DNA from: Pohlia nutans
Taxonomy: Eukaryota > Streptophyta > Bryopsida > Bryales > Mniaceae
DNA length: 64,000 nucleotides
Direction of reading: 5' to 3'
NCBI GenBank assembly: GCA_022496805.1
Contig: CM040085.1
Location: forward strand, 23,403,811-23,467,810
In this document: positions 22,933 through 35,750 of the stretch, in pieces
Layout: each line of letters begins with the position of its first letter
Position numbering within the stretch: the first letter of the stretch is position 1
Notes under the pieces: generated by a model
Seen by the model: only the letters and a program-made list of their open reading frames with translations
Told to the model about the DNA's origin: nothing
The model's database searches: none
Translations under genes and position numbers: made by a program

Positions 22933-25900
22933 TATTCTATCCACATCTTTGTACTAATTTGGTTATGATATTTGTAGTGAGACTAAAAGGGCCACTACTC
23001 ATGATTTTTGACATCCGTGTTATACTTCACACTGCTAAAGCTTCTATTCTCCAACCTCATTGATTTGTTGACTCTATTGTTCATGTTTTTTTTTTCCATG
23101 TTCAATCCCTAAACCCTTGACCCTAAACCATTAAGTTTTAATAATACATTAGCATAGATGTAGTATGCTTCATAATTACATTTTACATTACAGTCCAAAA
23201 TACACTCCAAATTCCATTACTATTGATCCCACGGTTATAGGTCCTTTAAAGAAAAATTAAAAGAAAAATTGAAATTTTTCTAGGCTCTCAGGCTCTTAGG
23301 CTCTTGGGCTCACGCTCCCAGGCTCACATGCTAGCATTCCCGAAATTTCTATGGGCCTTTATAACTTAAACACTTTTTTAAAGATAAATACTACAACGAC
23401 ATTACCTATTTCCCTTGTACATGGATTTTATATAATTAATTCAGTTATCTATAATTCTAAGAATATGTAATTCATATAGTTGGCCATACGATATGAATTC
23501 TTTTGTTATTACACATGATTTAGTAATTATACAATTTTCAACCCTTTAGAAATTACATATCTAATAAATATAATTATAAATCATCCTCACCAGTTGTACA
23601 ACCTTTTTACGTAAGAAGTTTATTTTACTTCTTAAATTTTAATACCAATATTTCATGATAATTTTACTCACAAGCAATGCACCACAACCAAGCTTCAAGA
23701 ACTCTAGTCTCTCTCACTAGATATTAAACTTCCCTGGTCTCACTCCTTACACACACACAGTCGTCACTATATGTATCAATTTTATGTCATCAATACTTCT
23801 GACTTATACATGAGGTATTTACTATTTATTTCTCAAACACACACTTTTCTCAAGTCAAAATTGATCATTTCTAAATATCATGTTTCAACACATGCACATT
23901 CTGTTATGCATTGTCAATACTCACTCATAATAATCTGAATTTTGGTCAAGTAGACCTTGAAATACTATGATCAGTTCATTTTCTGACATTTACAACATTT
24001 CTATCTCTCTTAAGTCAAATAAAATAATTCCATTGTAATGCTATGATATGAATGCTCTATTATGAACACTAAAAAATGCTCAATAAACGAGGGTCAAGGT
24101 TTTCTAATTTGTTCTTTTTATGAAACACTTTCCACTATTCTAGTTGCTAATTTGCACAAGTCAAATTGACTGAAATAAGCAAATATACTCAGAATACCAA
24201 TTGACAACTTTTATACATATCTCACAATCTGTATTCCTCAAGCAATGTTTGTGCACTGAAGTCCAATTGGCACTGATTACTCATTCAATCTGTATAATAA
24301 ACATTAGAGTTAAAATTGACTATGCATCAAGCTTCCAGTCCATTAGACAATCACACCTCTACATATAACAAGTCATCAGAGCAAATAACGCCAACCACCA
24401 TGTACAACAGTTTCATTCCTTATCAAGATTAAGTCAAATAGACAGATTTCAAAACCAAGCAATAAGGCAATCCATTCAAAAGAAATCCAAAAATAAACTC
24501 TGCTTTAATGCTCCCTTTTGTCAATCTGACTTACATCAAAAAATCATACAAAAAATATTTACAAGAACCAAGCAAAAACAAACATATACATAGACTAGCA
24601 CTCCTAATAGATTCTCAAGTTGCGCCGGATTTAGAAAATTGTGGAACAATCCACAACCAATAGAAGGAATCGGGTTTTGGAAGGAGAGGGGGGGGGGGGG
24701 GGCTGGGGCCTGGGAGAGGGGACGCTGGGACCTACTCTAAGCTAAAAAGGCAAAAAGAGGGGGAGGGGGAGGGAGAAAAGGAGAAAAGAGGGGGAGGAGG
24801 AAAAAGGAAGAAAGAAAAGAAAAAGCAAATTGTGAAAAAATAGAATTGAGCTTTTAGATTAATTAAAAACAAAACTTTGACATCAATACCTTAAACAATA
24901 GAGTTTGTTCTTTTGATTCATCATCAATCAAGAGTCTAGGGACTTCGCACCGTATATATATGTATATATGCATGTAAGCAAAGTAAAAGTTGAATAAAGT
25001 AAAAGTAAAGATAGAAAGATAAAATTTGTTTTAGGGGTTCTAGTTTGTTTTATTTGTTTATTTGTTTTTTATGTAACGCTGAGATCTTCCCGGCCGTCCA
25101 CCTGCTGATCATTTTCTTACCATCGGAAAGCTTTAGACGACAAAGGTTGCACCGAAGTTGTATCATCGCTTTTGGACATACGGTACGAGACTTATGGGTT
25201 TTCGAGCAACTTTTTACACCATAAATTGAATCAAATCATGAAAAATGGAGTACTATGGAAGTTTTTGATGTCATTTTGGCATCATCAAAAAGCTCTCAAT
25301 GAGTAGGAATGCACCAAAGTTGTTTCGTAGCTTTTTTTTCCTACAGTGTGAAAGTTATGGATTTTTAATTGAATTTTGTCACTATAAATTGAATTAAATT
25401 ATAGATAAATTATTCTAAAAATTAAAAAATTAAAAAATGCATGGCTAAATTACAAGGAACACTCAACAAATAGCACAACGCCACACTAGTTGTTTATAAG
25501 TCGAACCTTAAAAAATCACATTGATCTTCAACAAAAATTAGATAATAGCAAAAAACAACTATGTATTGAAGAAGGAATTTTTTTTAAATTGAATTCATAA
25601 ATCAAATGAATATTCTCTAAACAATGAAATAAATCATGATTTTTTTTTTGAAATACCAAAATTAAGTTTTCTAAAACAATGTTCAATGCATTGTATGTAT
25701 TTCAATTTAAAGGTAAATGTTATAAATTTCTTAAAATTTGATTTTTTTAAAGTTTTTAGGATATTCTAAAATAAAGATAGTAAATGAAAGTATTTAGAAG
25801 GAAGTGAAAATAAATGAATTTATGTAGTAAAGTAAAGAAAACACAAGAGTTATAATTTTATTCTACAAAAGAAAACATGTGTTCAATTTAGAACTACATA

Positions 25901-26275
25901 TATAAATGAAAACCAATGCTTTATGAAAATCATGAATATAACAATTAAAATCTCCATATCATCATAGTTTTACGTATGTGATAAAATCTATGTATTAAAT
26001 TAAATACACATAAATTCTAACATAAGCTAGAATACATATAATTTCTACTAATTTTTTTGTTTTCCTCTTTTGTCTTCATCTTTCTTTTTTTGTTTCAATT
26101 GAAATCGACCTCAGAAATGGAAATTAGAATTTCCAAAGCACTTTTCTACCTTACAATAATACTTCCATTGTATCGCAAACTTTTTCCAATCAACCGTAGT
26201 ACGATTGTTGAGTTTGTTATGTCTTCTTTCATTTTGATGATGCAATAAATATGAAAATAATTGAGTCTTTTTTTT
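22933..26275. other. Long AT-rich intergenic stretch
   Basis: No supported gene in 3.3 kb. It contains a single CCCACGGTTATAGG end at 23226 (compare 6290-6715), a G-rich purine block with a run of about 16 G at 24690-24705, a short TATATA stretch near 24955, and otherwise unstructured AT-rich sequence. The 63-codon frame at 26057 looks like chance. Confidence 0.5.
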
Positions 26276-27784
26276 TTAATATGGAGTGCCTTTTGTTGCT
26301 GATGGTACAATTGCCGAGTCAATATCTTTAAGACCTGGAACTTGACTACAATGTGGAGGCTTATATATAGATTCTAATCTTGGTGCTTGTAAAGAACATA
26401 AATCAACCAAAGGCAATAATGTTAGTATATCTGTTATAATTTCAAGTTCCGCTTGAGTCTCAACATCTTCAGTGATATCTTCATAATTATCAGCTATAAC
26501 ATCAAAGTTAGAAGATGGTAGAATTGAAAGTTGAGTTTGCAAATACTTATACCGCCTTCTAAGCTGTTCATGTGAATTTTTATAGAACCCCAAAATACCC
26601 TTGGTTGCTAAAGCATTCCATTGGGGCATTATGGAAAATTTCCAACGAACAAACTTTGATACATTTTGCTCGTCTTTTACCATAGCCAATAGTGCTTCAT
26701 CTGGTGACAAAGTAGAGTATCTTGAAGTTGGAGCTAGAACCCCTACCATAGGAGGAATACTAGTAGTATCATGGATGCTTACATTTTCTTCTTCATGAAT
26801 GACATGTGATGTACCAATATCTTGCATAACTTGTGCTTCTTGTCTAAGATACGAAGTTGCTGAATGAAGGGTACTGATAATACTTGAAGTCCGTACTGTA
26901 GTTTCAAATGTAGTTTGGAATTGCACCATTGCAATCATATCAAGTAATTGTTGTTTTAAACTTTGCAATGGTTTAGGGCGCAAATAGGCCTTGAATGAGA
27001 AATCACTCTGTCGAACGGCATAAATGCATACATCCCAAACTCGAAAGAGTGCACTATAATTAAATCCTTGGAGTGGAAAATCTTTCAAGCTAGAAAGTGG
27101 TTGTTCTGTGAAACAATGCACAACAATAAACCGTAAAACCTGCCGTTCTAAAGGATTGAACATAGGCGATATGCTCATAACAGAATCCCATAGTGCAAGG
27201 CTATCAAAGGCACTAAATCTGTGATTGCCAAGTGTATTAAGAGAACTTGACCTTTTCTTGTGACTTGATGTTGAACCATGAACATGAACATCTGCAATCC
27301 TCTGCCTCTTCAATGGATTGCCAATATTTATTTGAACTGTTCCAGGAATAATATGATCTTCTACACTTGATGCAATGTCATGGCCATCCAAGTCTAAATT
27401 TCCATCACAAACTTGTTGTATAGCATTAATGACTTGTTCTGCAATCGGATCAAATGTGTGATTATCCCAAATAGCATAATCAACCAATGATGTAATGCCA
27501 ACACTTAAACCTTCTTTTTGGATAGAAGAAACATTTGGCAATGTTGGCAATGAGTCAAAATAGGAATTGGTGATGCCAAACTCATTATTGCAATCACGTA
27601 GTGACAATGGCAACGGACAAAACATCGTACACACTCCATCTGTAGAAGACAAATTAGACCTAGAACGCAAGGCTAAGTCTTGTATCAAAATAATGTGCAT
27701 TGTTGATATAGGTAAGTACGCCCATTTATCGTTGAATTGAACTTCTCCGCGAAAATTCCATCCACATATTAACGATGTCGTGAG

Positions 27785-28135
27785 TGTAGAAAAACAAGAG
27801 GTGTTTATGAAGATAGGAGTTTTACTAATGCAAATGAAATTGGAGCTCTCCACCCAACCGTAGAGGTATGATCAAGATATAATCAAGAGCCTCACCCCTG
27901 AGCTCTTATACAATGGTCTAAGTGACTTAGACCATTCACACCAAGTGTGAACACACGTAGTCAATTACCTACAAGACTACGGCTATTACCGCCAAAACGG
28001 CTATGACGATTATGACGGCTACTACGGCAACTACAGCTACGCCGCCTACAAGTTGTTAACTAACAACTTTGTCAAAGTACATAACTAATACATGTTCTAA
28101 TAGGAATTATCAACACGGTAAATGTACTTCTAACA
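27785..28135 (-). mobile_element. Solo LTR, copia-like, with 5-bp target duplication
   Basis: Flanked by GTGAG at 27780-27784 and again at 28136-28140. On the minus strand it starts TGTTAGAAG and ends TTTTTCTACA, the TG...CA form of LTRs, 351 bp. A TATAAGAGCTC stretch, which could be the promoter, lies in the 3' half. No internal region or second LTR is present, so it is a recombination remnant. A run of GGCTAC/GGCTAT triplets lies in it at 27975-28040. Confidence 0.8.
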
Positions 28136-28606
28136 GTGAGTGCATCACCAAATGAAACTCCACATGACTCTGGAAAAGATGCTTGAAGATGTCGCCAAGG
28201 AAAAACGATCCAATATCTCATATGGAAGCTCTGCATGAGGATTCAAACACTTTGTAAAGTGTTTCTTCTGTGTCTCATGACATCTTAGTAACGGCGCTCC
28301 AATAATACGTTTTAATGCTAATAAATATGATTCAAATTTTTGAAAATTTTCAATAAAAGTTGTAAGTTCTGCATAAATGATAGAACCCTCTTGCATTTGA
28401 CTTCTACGCCCAATGCCCCAATGATGATCTTGGACACATTATTCATGAATAAAGTGTGTCTTGATTTGTCGGTTCCATTCGAAATATCTCGATATCAAGT
28501 AATCAAGTGAAAATTATCAAGTAGAATACAACTTTGTGGAAATGCTTCTTTAAACCATTGACAATCATCACAACATTTATCCAAATACATAACGGGATCA
28601 TTATTA

Positions 28607-29391
28607 ACACCCAATTCGCTAATTTTGCACTTGGCCATATAATCATGCACTTGGCCCCCAAGTGCATTAAAAAAATAGTTTGAAAAAATCTCTTAAAAAC
28701 AGAGATTTTTGTCTTCCTACAATCCCCTACACTATAAAGAAACAATTGTTTAATTTATTTCTCATCCTTATCTTTATCTTTTCTTTTATCTTTATCTTTA
28801 TCTATATCTTATCTTTTCTTTTATCTTGTATTTTATTCTTGTCTTCTTTCTTGTCTTCCTTCTTTTTCTTCTAGTCTTCCACTTGTCTTCCTTTTTTTTC
28901 CTTCACCTTGCCATTTTGGAGTTTAAACAATAATTTTTTTTAAAAATAAAAATCAGGGAGCATGCTGAATCCAATACAGGCCCTGAAATGAAAAATGCAA
29001 AAAAACAAAAAAACAAAAAAAAAAAAAACTTTTTTTTTTTTTTTTTTTCCGGATTTTCCGGGCAGGGAGGGTCCGCGCGCGCGGACCCTACTCTTATTTT
29101 GACCCTCCCTCCCTCACTCCCCCCTCTCCCCTATATAAACCTTCTCTCACTCTCCCTCCCTCACACTCTCCTTCCACCCCTTTTCCTCTCTTGTTCTTCT
29201 CCCTCTCTTCCTTCTCCCTTCTCCTCAATATAAAGGAAGAAGAGAGAGGAGGAAGGAAGTGTGAGGGAGGAAGAATGTGAGAGGGTTTATATAAGAGAGG
29301 GGAGAAAAAGGAAAGGAGAGGAGGGAAGGAGAGTGGGTCATAATAAGAGTAGGGTCCGCGCGCGCGGACCCCCCCTGCCCGGAAAATCCGG

Positions 29392-29436
<45 letters not shown>

Positions 29437-29853
29437 TTTTTTTTTTCATTTTTTTTTTCATTTTTCATTTCAGGGCCTGTATTGGATTCAGCCTACTCCC
29501 TAATTTTTATTTATTTTTAAATTATCGTTTAAACTCCAAAAATGGCAAGGTGAAGAAAGAAAAGGAAGACAAGTGGAAGACTAAAAGAAAAAGAAGAAGG
29601 AAGACAAGAGGAAGACAAGAAAGAAGACAAGGAAAAAAAACAAGATAAAAGAAAAAGAAAAGATAAAGATAAAGATATAAGATAAAGATAAGGATAAAAA
29701 ATAAATTAAATAATTGTTTCTTTACAATGAAGAGATTGTAGAAAGACAAAAATCCCTGTTTTTTACATAAAATTTCAAACAAATTTTTTTAAAGCCAAGG
29801 TTGCTCATGAAATGAGTGCACTTGGCCAAGTGCAAAATTAGGGAATTGGGTGT
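28607..29853. mobile_element. Foldback element with 3-bp TTA target duplication
   Basis: Terminal inverted repeats begin ACACCCAATTCGCTAATTTT and end AATTAGGGAATTGGGTGT, flanked on both sides by TTA (28604-28606, 29854-29856). Nearly the whole 1.25 kb is two arms of one hairpin, pivoting near 29230, including CTTTATCTTT-type tracts, A/T runs and the GTCCGCGCGCGCGGAC palindromes. A 3-bp TTA duplication fits PIF/Harbinger-type integration. Lys-, Phe- and Ser-rich frames inside are low-complexity shadows. Confidence 0.75.
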
Positions 29854-31181
29854 TTATTTTGTGATCGCTCAGCGTAACGCAACTTCATCTCTTTTGCAAG
29901 GTCTATATGTTTCTCATTAGTTGTGGAATTTGTTCACCGGTGTGCAATAATCTGATGTCGTTCGTTCATAACAGCAAATAATCCATCTATGGGTGCAAAT
30001 TTTTGGCCCGTTGTAGGATCATCAAGTTGAATTCTAGCAGGTACATTGTGATGATAATCTGCTGCCAAGTGTGACCCTACTAAACCACCTTCAAACCTTT
30101 GAAAAAACTTTTTTTGCTGACTTGGTATGGCTTGAAATATTGACATTGAGATTTGCTTTGAGGGACTTGATGTTCCATTGAATCCATTGCAATGTCGAAA
30201 AAACGTGGGGTGGTTGCAAGCTACGGTCACCCAAACTTTTTGTCGCGGCATGCAAATTTGTGCACTTACCCAATCTTTGGAAAATCATCAATAAATATTG
30301 GAATGGAATTTTGTGACGAAACAAATTGCATTGTTTCTAGAATTCCAAAGTTAAGATGTCTACCACAATAAATTTTGCAAAATTCCAATCTTTCTATCCA
30401 AATTAAGCATTTCTACTTGGATTTGGTAGCGTGTCGCTTGTCAAAAGTGCACCTATTTTATGGGAAATGCTAGAAGGGGGTCAAATTTGAACTTCAAAAA
30501 TTTATAGCAACATACCACAAGTGTGTAAAAAGTTACCATATTTTATTTTTTTTGGTATTACGCTTACTTATTTTTTAATTAATTGTTTTGTGATGTTTTT
30601 GTTTTTTTAGATTTTCGTGCAGTTAAAACTTTTTTTTGGATTTTTTTTTTTTGGAAATGAAATAATGGTTCAATTTCAGAGGTGGGATATGAAATGCATT
30701 TTTCATAAAACCTAGCTAAGGATGTTATGTAAAAAAGGCTCTAATTACCCCTACTCGGTAAAAAACAAAAAAGGCTATTGAGTAATGCCCAAAGACTTGA
30801 AATTAACTTAACAATTGCTAAAGTGAAAGTATTAGCATAAACCCTATTTGGGATGGTGAAATTTTTGATCTAATTGAAAGTTGAGAGGTGCGCATTACTA
30901 CGCTAGTGCACGAGCTGCATGGCCTTTAGCTGCACAAGCTGCACTCCCCACTTGGTAGACCGTAGCTTGCAATCACCCCGTGGGAAACTCTAGAAAAGTT
31001 TCCTTTGATGTACTATAAGAGTGACCCCGTACTACTCCATTGTAATAATCGATGTGTTGTTTCCATGCCAAGGACTGCAACATAAAGTAAAATGTTCTAG
31101 ATTTTTTGACCATGGCTATAAGGTCATTAATTCCTGCACGACTTGTTGTCAAATCATACATTATTTGAACTAAGGAAGTAA

Positions 31182-32129
31182 ACACGCAATTCACTATTTA
31201 TGCACTTGGTCAAGTGCGTTCATTTCATGAGCAAATCTTGCTTAAAACTTTTTGTGTATAAAGTTCTCTAAAAAAGAACGATTTTGCCGTTCTACAATTA
31301 CTTTCATTGTAAACAAACAATTATTTAATTTAATTTATATTCTTATCTTTATATTTTATCTTTATCTTTTATTTTATTTTATCTTTTATCTTTTCTATAT
31401 CTTGTTTCATTTATCTTATTTCTTTCTTGTCTTCAATTTCTTTTCCTTCTTGTCTTCCTTCTTGTCTTCTTCTTTTTCTTCTATTTTTTTTCATTCCTCT
31501 TGTGGCAGCCGCAAATCCTTCGCCCACACCAAAAACAAACAAAAAAAAGAAAAAAAAACCTTTTTCTTTATTTTTTATTTTTTATTTCGTCTTCTTTTTT
31601 GTTTGGATCTCATGAACCCTGAAAATAGAAATTTAAAAAAATAAAAATTTAGGATTCAGCCGCCGACGGCTGAACCCTAAACGGCAGAGGATGCACCAAA
31701 AAAATAAAATAAAAAATAAAAAATAAAAAAAATCCTATTTTTAGTCTGCTGTGGGCTAGTGGGTGCGCAGCCGCGCACTCACTCCCTCATTTTCTCTTCT
31801 CTTCCTCTCCCTCTCTCCCTTTTTCCCTCTTCTTCTCTCTCCCCTATATATATGAGGAGAGGAGAGAGGGGAGAGAGAAGAAGAGGGAAGAGGGAGAGGG
31901 AGAGAGAAGAGAGGAAGAAAGGAGAAAATGAGGCAGTGGGTGCACGGCCGCGCACCCACTAGTCCACATCAGACTAAAAATAGAAAAAAATACTTTTTAT
32001 TCTATTTTTTATTTTGGTGCATCCTCCGCCATTTAGGGTTCAGCAGCCGGCGGCTGAACCCTAAATTTTTATTTTTTTAAATTTCTATTTTCAGGGTTCA
32101 TGAGCCCTAAACAAAAAAGAAGACGAAAT

Positions 32130-32162
<33 letters not shown>

Positions 32163-32541
32163 GGTTTTTTTTTTTTTTTTTTTTTTTGTCTTTGGTGCGG
32201 ACGAAGGATTTGCGGCTGTCACAAGAGGAATGAAAAAAAATAGAAGAAAAAGAAGAAGACAAGAAGGAAGACAAGAAGGAAAAGAAATTGAAGACAAGAA
32301 AGAAATAAGATAAATGAAACAAGATAAAGAGAAGATAAAAGATAAAATAAAATAAAAGATAAAGATAAAAGATAAAGATAAGAATATAAATTAAATTAAA
32401 TAATTTTTTGTTTACAATGAAAGTAATTGTAGAACGACAAAATCGTTCTTTTTTAGACAGTTGTTTAGACAATATTTTTAATGCTTCCGGGGACCAAGTG
32501 CATGATTATATGGCCAAGTGCATAAATAGCGAATTGCGTGT
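31182..32541. mobile_element. Foldback element, same family as 28607 and 37924
   Basis: Ends ACACGCAATTC and GAATTGCGTGT; GCACTTGGTC/GGCCAAGTGC lie just inside. The arms pair across a centre near 31855 (CTCCCCTATATATATGAGGAG). Each arm carries a GGGTGCGCRGCCGCGCAC palindrome and a CAGCCGSCGRCGGCTG palindrome, so the transcript would be a nested set of hairpins. Flanking triplets are TAA and TAC, so a target duplication is not exact. Confidence 0.7.
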
Positions 32542-33000
32542 TACAAGTAGTTCAAGCGGTGTGGGATCAAGTATCTCTAAAGCAATTGAGAAGGTTCATT
32601 TTTAATATGTACCATTAAATACAAGCTGTAATTTTTACAAATGGTAGCAGCACTAAATGGTAGATAGCATATAGAAAACATCAAAAAAATTGTATGATTT
32701 TCAATTATATATGTGTATATGTAATGATGATAAAGTAGACTTTAGTGTGATTCCAATGCAATTTACAATTTGAAATTCTGTTCATTTTTGAGCATACATG
32801 GGCCTTCCAAAGTTCCCACAAATCTCAACTGGATTCAGAATTTGTAACCATCTTGTACCCGACTGTACTTCAACGGTCTTGGACTTTTCCACAAACTTAT
32901 TTGTGCTTTTTAATGTATTTACAACAATGAAAAAAACACATAAACAAAAATAAATCATTTTTCTATCTTTAAAATTTATACATTTGATATGCAATTTTAC
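32542..33000. repeat. Dispersed repeat, second copy at 57047-57370
   Basis: The stretch from GTTCAAGCGGTGTGGGATC at 32550 to ATCTTGTACCCGACTGTAC near 32865 recurs almost unchanged at 57050-57367 in the same orientation. A more diverged relative with the same CTTGTACCCGACTGTAC phrase lies near 39365. Non-coding as far as I can see. Confidence 0.65.
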
Positions 33001-33294
33001 TTTATATGATGTCTTAACCCATAAATGACTAAAGATTCATGGATTTAAAATAAAAAATTCAATTGATCATTCCTACCGTTTTCAAAATTTATACAACTAT
33101 AGTTTTAAAATGAGAATTTCAATTCATCGTATTGTGAAAAATATAATTTGTACTAGACCAAATATTATATCATTGGAATCAGTGAAGAACATTGCATACG
33201 TTGATAAAATAAAAGTAGAAAATTGAACTAAACAAAGTCCACATAGGACCAACTCAAAACTGCAGAAAGAAAAATATGAGGCCTCATGTTTCTT

Positions 33295-33759
33295 TTAGTA
33301 GTTTTGAGTGGGTTCTTTGTAGAATTCCTTTTGTTTAAACACATATTTTCTTCGACCATCACATACAATGTTCATCACTAATTCCGATGATATAGAATTT
33401 GGTCCCATCTGAAATGTATTTTCCAGAATATGATTGTTTGCATTTGTCATTTGAAACCGCTGAATTTGGCTTGCCTTGGTGAGTTCAGCATAGTGATCGC
33501 TCGATGTGCATGGGCATGACTGCCCACAAGAGTGTTCAATCAGCAATTGATATTCTGGCCGGCCACCCGCACTGTCCATGCCCGTCCGCCCGCGTGCTCC
33601 CTGCCAGCTCGGATCCTCCCCGCCCTTGGATGCATCAGGAAGATCGAAGGGCCACGATCGCACCTGCCGGCGACAGGGACGATGGGGCTTTCCAGGACTC
33701 AGTGGCGCGGCACAATGCCTCTTCTCTATGGTCAGAGCCAACAAAGTGATATAAAACAA
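33295..33759 (-). other. Repeated open frame, copy A (unknown)
   Basis: A 154-codon minus-strand frame. Its middle and C-terminal part (HSCGQSCPCTSSD ... TKASQIQ ... ILENTFQM ... ISSELVMNIVC) is conserved at protein level in the minus frame at 40028-39600. The 5' part is GC-rich, unlike its surroundings. It could be coding sequence captured by a transposon or simply a repeat without a frame-disrupting change yet. No family recognised. Confidence 0.3.
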
Positions 33760-33761
33760 TT

Positions 33762-34469
33762 ACATTAGAGAAAATGTGAGCCCTCAAATGGGCCCCCAAG
33801 AGTTGACATGCGACCCTAAATCAACCGGGCTAGTGTAGGTAGGCAAAGGACAACTTTTCTGTCATGCAACAGTGGCCATCTTGTGTGAATTTCAGTATGC
33901 GTCAATACTATTGCAATGTTGCCGCAATGGTTTGACAGTATAATACTGTGATAGTACTGTTGTCAGTACTGTTGCAGTTATGTTTCATTTTTACATTCGC
34001 AGTACTATTGCAAGCCTGTTGCAATCCTAATGCGACAGCATTGCATCAATCACTAGTAGAAATCTTGTCTTATGTAACAAGTCTTTAATGACTCAATGTC
34101 GGGAATGACAAGTCCATATTGACACAAAGTGGGACTTTGTGTCAATATGGACTTGTCATTCCCGACATTGAGTCATTAAAGACTTGTCACATAAGACAAG
34201 ATTTCTACTAGTGAATCCGCAGTACTGCAACAGAATAGGAGTAGGTATAATTTAATTAGCATTACTGTTTCAGGATGTTTGTGTCAGTATTGTTTCAATA
34301 ATGACGCAGTATTAAGGTAACTATATTTGAAAGCTACCGTTTCCTTGATGTCATCCATACTGCGCAGAAATAGGGGATTTGTACCTGACAAGACAATTTA
34401 AATCAATTCGAGGGTCCTCCTCCAAGACTTTCTAGAGGCCCATTTGAGGGTTCACATTTTCTGTAATGT
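33762..34469. mobile_element. TIR element about 0.7 kb, host of a nested CACTA-like MITE
   Basis: Ends ACATTAGAGAAAATGTGAG and CTCACATTTTCTGTAATGT-like sequence (TTCACATTTTCTGTAATGT on the + strand at 34451-34469) are inverted, followed inward by CCCTCAAATGGGCC/GGCCCATTTGAGGG. Interior is rich in CAGTACTGTTGC repeats. The MITE at 34051-34213 is inserted in it. Confidence 0.55.
34051..34213. mobile_element. CACTA-type MITE, 163 bp, 3-bp AAT duplication
   Basis: Starts CACTAGTAGAAATCTTG and ends with the exact reverse complement. The whole element is a near-perfect hairpin. It is flanked by AAT on both sides (34048-34050, 34214-34216). CACTAGTAGAAA ends and a 3-bp duplication are typical of CACTA (EnSpm) derivatives in plants. 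Confidence 0.85.
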
Positions 34470-34969
34470 TTTATGTCAGTGCATAATATTCTTGAACTGC
34501 CTTGACTTCTACACTGTTACTGTAGAGACATCATTCTTCAACAGTGAAGAATGATGCTTCTACAGACTACAGTGGTTTTGTGAGCTGCAAAACGGACAAA
34601 CTATGAAGAACGAGTTATTTTCAACGGTACTTCCCCAGTAGCAAATAACTATTTCATCTTGCATGCCCACTTGCATGATCCAATCACATAGCACCACATG
34701 TGTCAGTCCGTGTCACTATTCATTTTAAGTGGTGAGTTGAGGATTTTAGATATCGACACTGAATAGGGGATCTTAAGGGGACCTATATTGATTTATCAAC
34801 ATTTCATGCTATATAAATATTTACCATTACTATACAAAAAACACTGTAATTTTTAAATTTATTTTGACACAGATAGTCAGACGATCACAAATTCGCCTAA
34901 CGGTCGTTTTTTAAAAATCTATAGTAGCACTGTAGGAAAGAAACCAAGTCATAGTAGTTCAAGGATATT
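34470..34969. other. Non-coding, nothing recognised
   Basis: No gene or clear element; a short inverted pair ATCATTCTTC/GAAGAATGAT lies near 34530. Confidence 0.3.
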
Positions 34970-35329
34970 AGAGTTATCCGCAAAGTCCTTCAAAGTTTGA
35001 AGAAGATACCTAGAATTTTGCTATTATATAATTTTATTTGGTTACTCCAAATAGTTGAAAATAATGAAAGAGCTTGGTGGTCTACAATTCTTAGGTGTGT
35101 AAGAGCTTGGTGGTCTTCAAAGTCATGTGAAACTTTTTTGGGCACCAAAAGAGGAGCTCAAAAAAGTTTCATATGACTTTGAAGACCACCAAGCTCTTAC
35201 ACACCTAATAATTGTAGACCACCAAGCTCTTTCATACCTTTTAACTATTTGGAGAGACCAAACAAGACTATATTAAAACAAAATTCTAGGTATCTCTTTC
35301 AAACTTTGAAGGACTTTGCGGATAATTCT
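34970..35329. mobile_element. 360-bp foldback element with AGAGTTATCCGCAAAGTC ends
   Basis: The left end AGAGTTATCCGCAAAGTCC pairs with GGACTTTGCGGATAATTCT. Inner arms with GAGCTTGGTGGTCT pair fully around a centre near 35135. ATT lies on each side as a possible 3-bp duplication. The element at 45451-45810 has the same ends and the same 360-bp length but another interior. Confidence 0.7.
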
Positions 35330-35539
35330 ATTGTGTGCAGTTTCTCATGTATTCCTTTTCAGTCTCACTTTTCTTGCCGATGTTCAAAATAAGACATATG
35401 TCAGACAGATCAGCGTGCTTGAAAAGAAAGTTCAATAAGTGGTATATGTTGAAGTTCATAGGGAAATGCATACTTGCATGATGAAAAGTGTACCAAGTAC
35501 CAACTGATATGTCTTTTTTTTGAAAGAAGAGGGTGTTCA

Positions 35540-35750
35540 AGACTAGTCACTTAGTCTCTGCCTTAGTATTTATCCCAAATTTACTTTTATGGCTTGTTTT
35601 TACTGACCAGCCATGTAACTCCTGAAAACGAAGCGTTTTTAGTCTCTCACTCCCCTTGTGGGGTAGAGACAATAAAAAAAAGAGCAGAAAAAGGAGCCAA
35701 GGGTATCGGTACTCACAAGTTGCAGCTGATTGAAGTGCACCCACCATGCA
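35540..35750. repeat. Dispersed repeat shared with 50130-50290
   Basis: CACTTAGTCTCTGCCTTAG ... TTTACTTTTATGGCTT ... AACTCCTGAAAACGAAGCG ... TAGAGACAATAAA matches the stretch at 50130-50290 in order and orientation. The latter copy continues into the repeat also found at 46730-47000 and 63817-64000, so all are parts of one larger element. Confidence 0.6.

Larger units (their letters stand above)
26276..31194 (-). pseudogene. DDE-type transposase remnant, interrupted by later insertions
   Basis: Order on the minus strand: a block near 31194-30973, one at 30251-29934 (GFNGTSSPSKQ ... RFEGGLVGSHLAADYHHN), a core at about 28603-28400 with LDKCCDDC and LLDNFH, a block at 28396-28145 and a long open frame to 26276 (about 500 codons once LTR-derived residues are removed). 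The D-CC-D ... LDxFH pattern resembles a DDE transposase core, but I cannot name the superfamily. In-frame stops occur at 29936-29934 and 28497-28495 (TGA in both), and the frame shifts between 28400 and 28145. The gene is split by the elements at 28607-29853 and 27785-28135. The long C-terminal frame begins at about 27784; residues upstream of this come from the LTR. It has no motif I recognise. Confidence 0.5.

Noticed and set aside
28988..29503. Lys-, Phe- and Ser/Pro-rich frames inside foldback elements (also 31252-32472, 38353-39054)
   Set aside because: Open only because of A/T runs and CT-rich arms; mirror-image frames appear in both arms.
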